DNA of 9,639 nucleotides from Oscillospiraceae bacterium (GCA_017936205.1 JAGBGB010000189.1:1-9639), one strand, 5' to 3'; positions 1-4,381 are shown, counted from the first letter of the stretch. Notes: a model not told the origin generated them from the sequence alone. Numbers and translations are program-made.

Positions 1-211
1 CGCCCCTACGAATGGTACGATAAATCGGAATTTTATACTTTACATTCGACCAACGGATCAGCAAATCGGAACCGATCAGATCACAGGAATATACACAGAG
101 CAGCTTCTATTCGGTCTGTTGCACAAGGAGCCTTCTATGTAGCCATAACCACGATCCATACTTCCCAAGACTCCTACAAGGATTATGCCCCATTCCACAG
201 CCACAAAAACC
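1..211. other. Stretch without a recognisable gene
   Basis: I see no credible coding region here on either strand: stops are frequent and no start codon has a good ribosome binding site. Minor structure only: AAATCGGAA occurs twice (22-30 and 63-71), and the second copy is part of a short inverted repeat, ATCGG-AA-CCGAT (65-76). It may be the 3' flank of a gene left of the window plus upstream spacer for the tRNA. Base composition is more AT-rich than in the phage genes to the right. Confidence 0.5.
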
Positions 212-245
212 TTTTTTCAAAAAAACAAAATTTTTTCAAAAAAAC
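212..245 (+). repeat. Two 15-bp A/T-tract direct repeats, UP-element-like
   Basis: TTTTTTCAAAAAAAC occurs at 212-226 and again, identically, at 231-245, a 19-bp period or about two helical turns. The second copy ends two bases before the -35 box of the tRNA promoter. A-tracts here are the usual position and composition of an UP element bound by the RNA polymerase alpha C-terminal domain, and phased A-tracts also bend DNA. The repeats are seen directly; the role in boosting tRNA transcription is inferred. Confidence 0.6.
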
Positions 246-247
246 TA

Positions 248-276
248 TTGACAAAACCAGATTCCTATGCTACAAT
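248..276 (+). promoter_or_regulatory. Sigma-70/SigA promoter of the tRNA gene
   Basis: A perfect -35 box TTGACA (248-253) and a near-consensus -10 box TACAAT (271-276) are separated by exactly 17 bp. Transcription would start near 283, giving a 5' leader of about 27 bases before the mature tRNA. With the A/T tracts just upstream this should be a very strong constitutive promoter, as usual for stable RNA genes. Confidence 0.88.
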
Positions 277-309
277 GTTTGAGCAGTCAGCGATGACCCA
301 ACAAAATAT

Positions 310-397
310 GGGCGAGTGGTGGAATTGGCAGACTCGCTAGATTCAGGTTCTAGTGTCCACTCCGGACGTGCGGGTTCAAGTCCCGCCTCGCCCACCA
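310..397 (+). tRNA. tRNA-Leu (anticodon CAG), CCA encoded
   Basis: A full class II tRNA folds here. The acceptor stem GGGCGAG (310-316) pairs with CTCGCCC (387-393), followed by discriminator A394 and an encoded CCA (395-397). The anticodon stem CTAGA/TCTAG (337-341, 349-353) carries the loop TTCAGGT with anticodon CAG at 344-346, which reads the Leu codon CUG. A long variable arm built on GTCC/GGAC marks the Leu/Ser/Tyr class. The T arm GCGGG/CCCGC carries the loop TTCAAGT. tRNA 3' ends are common attachment sites for phage tyrosine integrases, and a phage late operon lies nearby, so this gene is a plausible integration target. The second att copy would be outside the window. Confidence 0.97.
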
Positions 398-406
398 ACA
401 GAAAAT

Positions 407-436
407 CCCTGTAACCGTTAAGGTTACAGGGTTTTT
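407..436 (+). terminator. Rho-independent terminator after tRNA-Leu
   Basis: CCCTGTAACC (407-416) and GGTTACAGGG (422-431) form a perfect 10-bp stem with a 5-base loop, followed at once by TTTTT (432-436). It ends the tRNA transcript. On the minus strand the same hairpin is followed by ATTTTCTG, so it may also stop leftward transcription arriving from the divergent promoter near 660-688. Confidence 0.92.
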
Positions 437-659
437 CCTGTGGTTTCAAGGGTTTTTAAGGCTTGCTTACTGTAAAATATTGCAGTGTATCGCAAAAATA
501 TTTCAATCTAACTGCACATTTCTGCACTCAAACTGCCGATAAAATTGCCGATGAAAATCCACTCCTCTACTATTGGCAGATAAGGAATATTTGTCCTCTT
601 GCTTCCACCTCCCCTCACTAAGCAGCAACGCCACCCTTCCAATCTTTATCCTTCTGGTC
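437..659. other. Non-coding stretch with helically spaced short repeats; possible attachment-site region
   Basis: No protein gene can be supported. YTGC boxes begin at 512, 522, 533 and 545, that is 10, 11 and 12 bp apart; the last two extend to TGCCGAT(A/G)AAA (534-540 and 546-552 as cores). Such clusters of short direct repeats beside a tRNA resemble arm-type binding sites of tyrosine integrases, but no integrase is in view, so this is only a suggestion. On the minus strand an open frame of 44 codons with a TTG start (about 622 down to 488) has only a weak ribosome binding site and I do not call it. A leftward RNA from the promoter at 660-688 would cross this stretch and could end at the hairpin 407-431. 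Confidence 0.35.
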
Positions 660-688
660 TCTATACACATTGTGTACAAACTGCACAA
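660..688 (-). promoter_or_regulatory. Leftward promoter with operator copy 1
   Basis: On the minus strand TTGTGC (683-688) and TATAGA (660-665) are 17 bp apart, a moderate sigma-70 match (3/6 and 4/6). The near-palindrome TATACACATTGTGTACA fills 662-678, covering most of the spacer and four bases of the -10 box. This is exactly the placement of the second operator in the rightward promoter at 721-749. The promoter boxes alone are weak; the mirrored geometry is what makes this call credible. No protein gene is seen downstream to the left. Confidence 0.5.
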
Positions 689-720
689 GAAATTTTCTAA
701 ATCTTTGTCTATTTTGCGAA

Positions 721-749
721 TTGCATTTTTTATACACATTGTGTATAAT
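721..749 (+). promoter_or_regulatory. Rightward promoter with operator copy 2, driving the 800-1586 operon
   Basis: A consensus -10 box TATAAT (744-749) lies 17 bp from TTGCAT (721-726, 3/6 match to the -35). The perfect 17-bp palindrome TATACACATTGTGTATA (731-747, central T) occupies the spacer and overlaps the first four bases of the -10, so a bound protein should block polymerase. The start of transcription would be near 756, giving a leader of about 44 bases before the first gene. A palindromic site on such a promoter is typical of repressor control. The Xre-type product of 1065-1271, encoded in the same operon, is the obvious candidate regulator, but that link is inferred. Confidence 0.72.
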
Positions 750-799
750 TGAGACATCACAAGGGCACAGCCCAACAACAAAAAAGGAGGACAAATATC

Positions 800-1063
800 A
801 TGAAGTACAGAATGATCATCGAGGAGGCCCGTTGGGTCGATGGCAGTGGCTGGAGCTACACCAGTACTTTTGACAATCAGGTCATCGATGAGATCCCGGA
901 CAAGTCCGACTGGGGCTGGATCAGAGAGATTGAGATCCCCGAAGGCGAGGACATCCAGTGGACCGCATCCTACTACGCTATTGATGCAGATGGCACCGAG
1001 GCAGACGAGCCTACTCGCCAGGACACCATTTGGCACCGAGATTACCTTGAAGGGGAATCCTAA
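800..1063 (+). CDS. Small acidic protein A of the Xre module (unknown function)
   Basis: This 87-residue protein is not one I recognise. The start is set by a strong site, AAAGGAGG at 783-790, nine bases before ATG800; an upstream in-frame ATG at 749 overlaps the promoter -10 box and cannot be used. The protein is strongly acidic: about 22 Asp/Glu against 7 Lys/Arg. It is rich in Trp and Tyr, has no signal peptide or membrane segment, and looks like a compact cytoplasmic domain. It shares two blocks with the protein of 1287-1586: TSTFD (near residue 21) and EGEDIQWTASYY (near residue 50), the second matching EGEELDWTAFDY. The two are therefore probably old paralogs. The stop is one base before the ATG of the Xre gene, so translation is likely coupled. 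Small acidic proteins paired with DNA-binding proteins include antitoxins, anti-repressors and DNA mimics; none of these is shown here. Confidence 0.85.
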   Translation: MKYRMIIEEARWVDGSGWSYTSTFDNQVIDEIPDKSDWGWIREIEIPEGEDIQWTASYYAIDADGTEADEPTRQDTIWHRDYLEGES

Positions 1064-1064
1064 A

Positions 1065-1271
1065 ATGCATAACCGAATCCTCGACCTCCGCACCGCCTCC
1101 GGCATGAGCCGTAAGGACTTCGCAGCATACTTTGGCCTACCCTATCGCACACTCCAGGCATGGGAGATCGGAGACAGGGAGGCTCCTGAATATCTCGTAG
1201 ACCTGATCGAGTACAAGCTCCGCTCTGAAGGGGAAATTGGACAAAAAGGAAATCCACCCCACACAAATTGA
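1065..1271 (+). CDS. Short Xre/Cro-type helix-turn-helix protein
   Basis: This 68-residue protein is almost entirely a helix-turn-helix domain of the Xre (HTH_3-like) type. SGMSRKDFAAYFGLPYRTLQAWE (roughly residues 12-34) gives helices 2 and 3; the Ser/Arg/Lys-Asp-Phe-Ala and Thr-Leu-Gln-Ala-Trp-Glu pattern is typical. It is followed by YLVDLIEYKL as the closing helix. Short proteins of this form are frequent in Clostridia genomes and prophages. The start ATG1065 is one base past the preceding stop, with AAGGGG about ten bases upstream; a longer in-frame reading from 840 is only overlap with the previous gene. It probably binds the palindromes at 662-678 and 731-747 and represses its own operon. 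Its last ten residues (GQKGNPPHTN) read through what looks like a duplicated copy of the next gene's ribosome binding region, so the ancestral stop was probably lost. Confidence 0.88.
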   Translation: MHNRILDLRTASGMSRKDFAAYFGLPYRTLQAWEIGDREAPEYLVDLIEYKLRSEGEIGQKGNPPHTN

Positions 1272-1286
1272 AAGGAAATCACACCC

Positions 1287-1586
1287 ATGAAAAAATATAT
1301 TGTCATTTCTGAAAGCACCAACCCTAACCGAGGCGACATGTTTACATCCACCTTCGACTCCAAAGAAGCGGCCAACAACGAAGCCGAGGAACTGTGGAAT
1401 CACCTGACACACAGTGAAAAGCAACGGAACCACATCTATGTAGAGGCCGTCACCGAAGAGTGCCTGCTGCCTGTAGAAGAGGGTGAAGAACTGGACTGGA
1501 CCGCCTTTGATTATACCTTGTTCGAAGAAGGTTGTTTCGATTCCAGAAACATCCCCGTTGCAGACGAAGAAGACGACGATGAATGA
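1287..1586 (+). CDS. Small acidic protein C of the Xre module (unknown function)
   Basis: This 99-residue protein is unrecognised by name. ATG1287 follows GAAAGGAAA with a ten-base gap. It is even more acidic than protein A (about 27 Asp/Glu against 7 Lys/Arg) and ends in the run DEEDDDE. The shared blocks TSTFD (near residue 20) and EGEELDWTAFDYTL (near residue 68) mark it as a distant relative of protein A, with an insertion of about ten residues in the middle. There is no signal peptide or membrane segment. It is the last intact gene of the operon and lies 15 bases after the Xre stop. The remnant of a second Xre gene starts just after its stop, as expected if acidic-protein plus Xre was once duplicated as a unit. 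A DNA-mimic, anti-repressor or antitoxin role is conceivable but unproven. Confidence 0.85.
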   Translation: MKKYIVISESTNPNRGDMFTSTFDSKEAANNEAEELWNHLTHSEKQRNHIYVEAVTEECLLPVEEGEELDWTAFDYTLFEEGCFDSRNIPVADEEDDDE

Positions 1587-1589
1587 TAT

Positions 1590-1631
1590 TTGATGGAGTA
1601 CAAGCTCCGCATCGAAGGAAAGATTGAATAA
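1590..1631 (+). pseudogene. 3' remnant of a second Xre gene
   Basis: Directly after the stop of the acidic gene, 14 codons read LMEYKLRIEGKIE and a TAA stop. The intact Xre protein has LIEYKLRSEGEIG at its corresponding end, and the DNA shares the run GAGTACAAGCTCCGC in both (from 1209 and 1596). The rest of the gene, including the DNA-binding helices, is absent. This is best explained as the tail left behind after deletion of a duplicated Xre gene. It is not expected to be translated as a useful product. It could also have helped the deletion, since the 15-bp identity is long enough for recombination. Confidence 0.75.
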
Positions 1632-1638
1632 AGACTCA

Positions 1639-1670
1639 AAGAGGGATGGCCTTGACCATCCCTCTTCTTT
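1639..1670. terminator. Bidirectional terminator between convergent operons
   Basis: AAGAGGGATGG (1639-1649) pairs with CCATCCCTCTT (1656-1666) as an 11-bp stem with a 6-base loop. To the right it is followed by CTTTC; read leftward it is followed by TGAGTCTTTATTC. It sits eight bases after the Xre remnant and 64 bases beyond the stop of the amidase gene on the other strand. It therefore can end both the small plus-strand operon and the leftward phage late operon. Confidence 0.82.
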
Positions 1671-1729
1671 CATCGCATAGGGCACCGTCACAGCTTATAG
1701 GACGAAGCAGTAGGTCGTCAGAACAAGGC

Positions 1730-2527
1730 TTATTCTCCGTAGGCTCCGGCACGGTCGAGGGTTACGAGGATGCGGATGGAATCTTCAGAGAAGTCCAGGA
1801 TCAGATCATCTCCGGAACCGCCCTTGCCGTTCAAGTAGCCTTTTGCAATCAGCTTCTCTACGGTAGGCAGATAGTGCTGGCTATTGGGAGCAGCCTTCAG
1901 ATCTGCCAGAGTATTGTAGCGCACTTCGCTTTCCTCCTTGATCATTTTCAAGCCGTAATGGCTCGCAATGGTTTTAGCTTCAGCTGTGGCCAAACGCATC
2001 AGATTGGCATCTGACATCAGCCACTTCGTACTGCGAGAATTCGTATGGAAGCTGTGCTCCAAAATGAGAGCAGGAACACCAAGCGTTGCCGAATGGCGGA
2101 TGATTCCGTAGTAATCTGCCGTGCCGTTACTGTTGATCCGCGTCAGATACTGAGGAGCTTGCCTTGTATCCATAACCTCTGCAATCGTATCAGTAAGTGC
2201 AGAAGCAAGCTCTTTTTCCTTTCCGGAAATAGGGTAATAGACGCGCACATAGTCCACGCTCTCGTTGACATTATCGCCAACAGCATTAGAGTGCAAGCTA
2301 AGAAGCACATCACAACCTTCGCCATACTGTGCCCGCTGGAACAGATCGGGATTATCCTCCACGCGTCTGCGAGTTAGCACAACCTCAATTCCGTACTTTT
2401 CCAGTGCAGCTTTGAGCATTGTGGCGAAGAAGAACATCTTGGTTCCCTCTGCATACCCGAACCCACAAGGCGACGGATTGTAGCCCTTATCATGCCCCGG
2501 ATCGAGGCAAATTTTCAGATTTCTCAT
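1730..2527 (-). CDS. N-acetylmuramoyl-L-alanine amidase endolysin (Amidase_3)
   Basis: This 265-residue enzyme should cut the amide bond between N-acetylmuramic acid and the stem peptide to lyse the host at the end of infection. The Amidase_3 fold spans about residues 4-195. Zinc ligands are visible as His12 in LDPGHD, Glu27, and His79 in LSLHSN; Glu157 in LILEHSFHTN is the expected catalytic acid. The C-terminal part (about 203-265; YNTLADLK, PTVEKLIAKGYLNGKG, LDFSEDSIRILVTLDRAGAY) matches a short tail domain found on many Clostridia phage amidases, probably for wall binding or oligomer formation. There is no signal peptide, so export depends on the holin encoded two genes upstream. The start has AAGGAGG eight bases before ATG, overlapping the end of the preceding gene 13 bases away. 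It is the last gene of the leftward late operon. Confidence 0.96.
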   Translation of the reverse strand: MRNLKICLDPGHDKGYNPSPCGFGYAEGTKMFFFATMLKAALEKYGIEVVLTRRRVEDNPDLFQRAQYGEGCDVLLSLHSNAVGDNVNESVDYVRVYYPISGKEKELASALTDTIAEVMDTRQAPQYLTRINSNGTADYYGIIRHSATLGVPALILEHSFHTNSRSTKWLMSDANLMRLATAEAKTIASHYGLKMIKEESEVRYNTLADLKAAPNSQHYLPTVEKLIAKGYLNGKGGSGDDLILDFSEDSIRILVTLDRAGAYGE

Positions 2528-2540
2528 TTGTTAGCCCTCC

Positions 2541-3089
2541 TTATACGATATGTGTCCCTTCGACCCCACGCTGCTCTCTGGCCATGGTTCGCTTATGCAG
2601 CCACAGCAGAGCCTCTTCCAGTTTCGTGATCGCCAGTGCATTCTCTCTGCAGGCGAAGGGGCTGTTCTGGAAACGCTCCATACGATCAATGACCATGCAG
2701 ATCAGATCTTCGTCGCAAACACCGTTGACACCTGCTTCCTTGATGGGTCCTTCTTGGAAGTGGATGTGGCACAGACCATGGTTGTCTTCGGCCTTTGCGA
2801 CAAAGTAATTGTGGGGAGCATTGTTGGAGAACGCACTCTCCACGAACACTCTGGTGTACTTGGTTCTGAGCAGGGGCATGGTGAGCTCATCCACCTCGCC
2901 GATCTCACGATAAGTGTTCTCAAAGACCTCCTTCGGGCTCCAGCTGATATATCCGTCAGGATAAATCACACGGTAGCCCTCGTCTTCGGGATTCTCACCT
3001 ACAGGAAGTGTCCATCCCTTGGACTGGTTGTAGTCGCCTCTTGTCATAGGCTCGGCCTCAATGACCTTAGTTCCGATATAAGTTTTCAT
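2541..3089 (-). CDS. Candidate Tad1/Acb2-like nucleotide-sponge protein (anti-CBASS/anti-Thoeris)
   Basis: This 182-residue soluble protein has two parts. Residues 1-62 form a small beta-rich domain (MKTYIGTKVI, MTRGDYN, GWTLP, DEGYRVIYPDGYISWSPKEVF), common on phage proteins. Its closing W-S-P-K-x-x-F-x-x-x-Y pattern faintly recalls Tad2/DUF2829, but that is weak. Residues 90-182 (APHNYFVAK, IHFQEGPIKEAGVNGV, DLICMVIDRMERFQ, then PFACRENALAITKLEEALLW and KRTMAREQRGVEGTH) match what I recall of the phage family carrying the Acb2/Tad1 hairpin domain. Tad1 and Acb2 proteins bind the nucleotide signals made by Thoeris and CBASS and so switch off those defences. Phe111, Asn122, Arg136 and Arg139 are candidate ligand residues. 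ATG3089 has AAGGAGG eight bases upstream and lies 3 bases past the holin stop, between holin and endolysin, so expression should be late. Family assignment is from memory; binding is inferred. Confidence 0.8.
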   Translation of the reverse strand: MKTYIGTKVIEAEPMTRGDYNQSKGWTLPVGENPEDEGYRVIYPDGYISWSPKEVFENTYREIGEVDELTMPLLRTKYTRVFVESAFSNNAPHNYFVAKAEDNHGLCHIHFQEGPIKEAGVNGVCDEDLICMVIDRMERFQNSPFACRENALAITKLEEALLWLHKRTMAREQRGVEGTHIV

Positions 3090-3092
3090 AGC

Positions 3093-3293
3093 TTATTCCT
3101 CCTTAACTTCCGGCAAGCCTGCCACGCTGGTCAGCAGGCTCAGCAGAGCCGCAAGAGCTCCGGCGGACAGGACAGTCTGCCAATTCACCTCTGAGATCAG
3201 AGCAGAGGCTCCGATCACACCTACCATGGTCTGGGCGAAGGTCTTCAGGGCACGGATCCCTGCAGCCTTCAACCATAACTTCCAATTCTTCAT
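3093..3293 (-). CDS. Phage holin, r1t-type
   Basis: This 66-residue membrane protein should form the pore that lets the amidase reach the cell wall. It has two hydrophobic segments: about residues 19-35 (TFAQTMVGVIGASALIS) and 40-59 (TVLSAGALAALLSLLTSVAG). A basic N-terminus (KNWKLWLKAAGIRALK) precedes them and a short acidic tail (EVKEE) follows. The pattern R-A-x-K-T-x-A-Q-T before the first helix and L-S-x-L-T-S-V-A-G-L-P at the end is characteristic of the r1t holin family in Firmicutes phages. The start has AAGGAGG (3302-3308) eight bases upstream. Upstream is a 170-base gap with structured DNA that may time its expression; downstream the sponge candidate follows after three bases. Confidence 0.93.
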   Translation of the reverse strand: MKNWKLWLKAAGIRALKTFAQTMVGVIGASALISEVNWQTVLSAGALAALLSLLTSVAGLPEVKEE

Positions 3294-3301
3294 TTCGATT
3301 T

Positions 3302-3370
3302 CCTCCTTAGCTAAAATCTTAACTGAGCTTAACTAATTGGTTATTTTGTTAGCTAAGCTCTCGTTTTCAA
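3302..3370 (-). promoter_or_regulatory. Holin leader: possible promoter, hairpin and alternative pairing over the ribosome binding site
   Basis: On the minus strand TTGAAA (3365-3370) and CAAAAT (3343-3348) are 16 bp apart, a fair sigma-70 match (5/6 and 4/6). Overlapping them, GAGCTTA/TAAGCTC (3325-3331 with 3354-3360) plus CTAA/TTAG inside make an 11-bp hairpin with one mismatch. The same upstream arm (3349-3357) is also perfectly complementary over 9 bp to 3306-3314, which takes in three bases of the holin ribosome binding site AAGGAGG (3302-3308). The two pairings exclude each other in a read-through transcript. A role in holin timing is inferred; the inverted repeat could instead be an operator for the promoter. 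Confidence 0.4.
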
Positions 3371-3404
3371 CTGCTAACGAACATGTTTCAGAAAAACATG
3401 CACG

Positions 3405-3452
3405 ATAATAAACTAAAACTACACGGATCATGCACTTATTGAACATCCGTGT
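3405..3452 (-). terminator. Weak hairpin terminator ahead of the lysis genes
   Basis: Read leftward, ACACGGAT and ATCCGTGT (3445-3452 with 3421-3428) form an 8-bp stem with a 16-base loop, followed by AGTTTTAGTTTATTAT. This lies 10 bases past the stop of the XhlA-like gene. The loop is long and the T run is broken, so it may be a leaky terminator or a processing site rather than a full stop. A second small hairpin, CATGTTT/AAACATG (about 3384-3402), follows without a T run. Confidence 0.45.
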
Positions 3453-3462
3453 TTGCTTCGGT

Positions 3463-3780
3463 TCATCCCAAGCCTAACTGGAACAGGACGAAGGCAATCA
3501 GCCCACCAATTAGGGCTCCTATTGCTTTGTCAACCATTCCTTCCCAACGCTTTGCAGGCTTCTGTTCTAAAGCGGTTACCTTGCCGTCCAGTTTATCTAC
3601 AGACTCGGCCATGTGCTCTTGCCGCTCTGCTACTTGTTCCTGCCGCTCTGCCATAACCTCCATGTTTGTAGCAATGCGGTTAATAGCCTCTGTAGATGCT
3701 TCCAACTTATCCAATCGCTTGGTATTGCTCTTGGAGCGTTCTTCCACAGCGGTTAGCCTCTGTTCATGCTCCAGATCCAT
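3463..3780 (-). CDS. XhlA-like coiled-coil membrane-anchored phage protein
   Basis: This 105-residue protein is mostly a long coiled coil (about residues 2-80) ending in a single membrane segment (about 86-103, IGALIGGLIAFVLFQLGLG). That layout, beside the lysis genes, fits the XhlA/hemolysin-XhlA group, which works with holins or anchors lysis proteins at the membrane; many Clostridia phages carry one. The start is set at MDLEHEQRL because AAGGAGG lies nine bases before this ATG. An ATG three codons earlier (3789) directly abuts the same site and overlaps the previous stop as ATGA, so it is unlikely to be used. The coiled coil contains a neat heptad repeat, AERQEQV then AERQEHM, from a 21-bp tandem DNA duplication. 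The exact family is less sure than the topology. Confidence 0.8.
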   Translation of the reverse strand: MDLEHEQRLTAVEERSKSNTKRLDKLEASTEAINRIATNMEVMAERQEQVAERQEHMAESVDKLDGKVTALEQKPAKRWEGMVDKAIGALIGGLIAFVLFQLGLG

Positions 3781-3785
3781 GATTC

Positions 3786-3974
3786 TCATCCTCCTTCCCC
3801 GTAGCCGTATTTTGCGAGCACTGCCAGAACATCCTCTGACAGCACCTTCTTGAGCTGTCCGGGAGGCAATTCCAGAATGGCAGCTACGAGGATGTCCATA
3901 TCTGCAGCCTTGTCACTTTTTTCTTTTGCCTTGCGGTTAAATGCCAGGATCTTTTCTCGAAGTTCTTTTGTCAT
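3786..3974 (-). CDS. Small conserved phage protein (62 aa, unknown function)
   Basis: This 62-residue protein begins MTKELREKILAFNRKAKEK and ends with LPPGQLKKVLSEDVLAVLAKYGYGEGG. It appears all-helical, with no membrane segment or signal peptide. The sequence resembles small proteins I recall after tail genes in Clostridia prophages, but no function is known to me. ATG3974 overlaps the stop of the preceding 132-aa gene as ATGA, with GGGGGTGA as ribosome binding site, so the two are translationally coupled. An in-frame extension up to 4190 exists but is an artefact of reading the preceding gene in another frame. The pairing with the 132-aa gene suggests a shared job, perhaps tail-tip assembly. 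Confidence 0.82.
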   Translation of the reverse strand: MTKELREKILAFNRKAKEKSDKAADMDILVAAILELPPGQLKKVLSEDVLAVLAKYGYGEGG

Positions 3975-4369
3975 TCTGTCACCCCCGACAAGAGCATCTG
4001 CAGAGCTTCGTCTAACTCTCCCACCTTTTCGGTGAGCTCCGCACGGGTCAGGACGGTGTCCGGGTCCGTGTCCTCGGGGATCACCGGGTCGGTGTCCTCC
4101 GGGTCGGGCTCCTCCGGCTGATTTTGCTGTGCATACCATTCTTCGTATTCTGCCATGGTGATCTGCTGTACAAGGGGGAAGTCCTCGCACAGCCTTGGGC
4201 GGTCTGCAAGCTGCCAGATTTGGGAACCGTCCGGGCTTACGATGCCTTGGGCCTTATTCCCAGCCTCGCAGCTGACCAGGATGCCGTTCCTCTGCCGCAG
4301 CACAAACACCGGCTGGGAAATGGCGTATCGCATGGGATCCGCAGGATCCACCTTTCGGATATATATCAT
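3971..4369 (-). CDS. Phage tail-associated protein (132 aa, unknown function)
   Basis: This 132-residue protein has a globular N-terminal half (about 1-80: MIYIRKVDPADPMRYAISQ, VSPDGSQIWQL, MAEYEEWYAQ). A Pro/Asp/Glu linker follows (about 84-107) with the unit PEDTDP repeated, then a short helix (LTRAELTEKVGELDEALQMLL). The linker DNA is a run of imprecise GGGTC/GTCC repeats, so its length may vary between relatives. ATG4369 has GAGGGGAG about four to six bases upstream, and it lies 12 bases after the giant tail gene. Placement right behind a receptor-binding protein suggests an assembly chaperone or tip component, as in many tail-fibre operons. That is inferred from position only; I recognise no named domain. 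Confidence 0.8.
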   Translation of the reverse strand: MIYIRKVDPADPMRYAISQPVFVLRQRNGILVSCEAGNKAQGIVSPDGSQIWQLADRPRLCEDFPLVQQITMAEYEEWYAQQNQPEEPDPEDTDPVIPEDTDPDTVLTRAELTEKVGELDEALQMLLSGVTE

Positions 4370-4381
4370 ATGCTCCCCTCC

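Noticed and set aside
503..1105. Minus-strand open frame of 200 codons over the operators and accessory gene A
   Set aside because: It runs antisense through a well-supported gene and both promoters; its repeated LYTMCI peptides are just translations of the two palindromes.
840..1271. Longer 143-aa version of the Xre protein
   Set aside because: The first 75 codons only overlap accessory gene A in another frame; ATG1065 directly follows that gene and begins the conserved domain.
2550..3194. Plus-strand open frame of 214 codons
   Set aside because: Antisense shadow of the sponge candidate and holin genes, which have strong ribosome sites and recognisable families.
3786..4190. Longer 134-aa version of the 62-aa phage protein
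   Set aside because: The extra N-terminus is an Arg/Gly/Pro-rich shadow of the 132-aa gene; the ATGA junction at 3971-3974 marks the real start.
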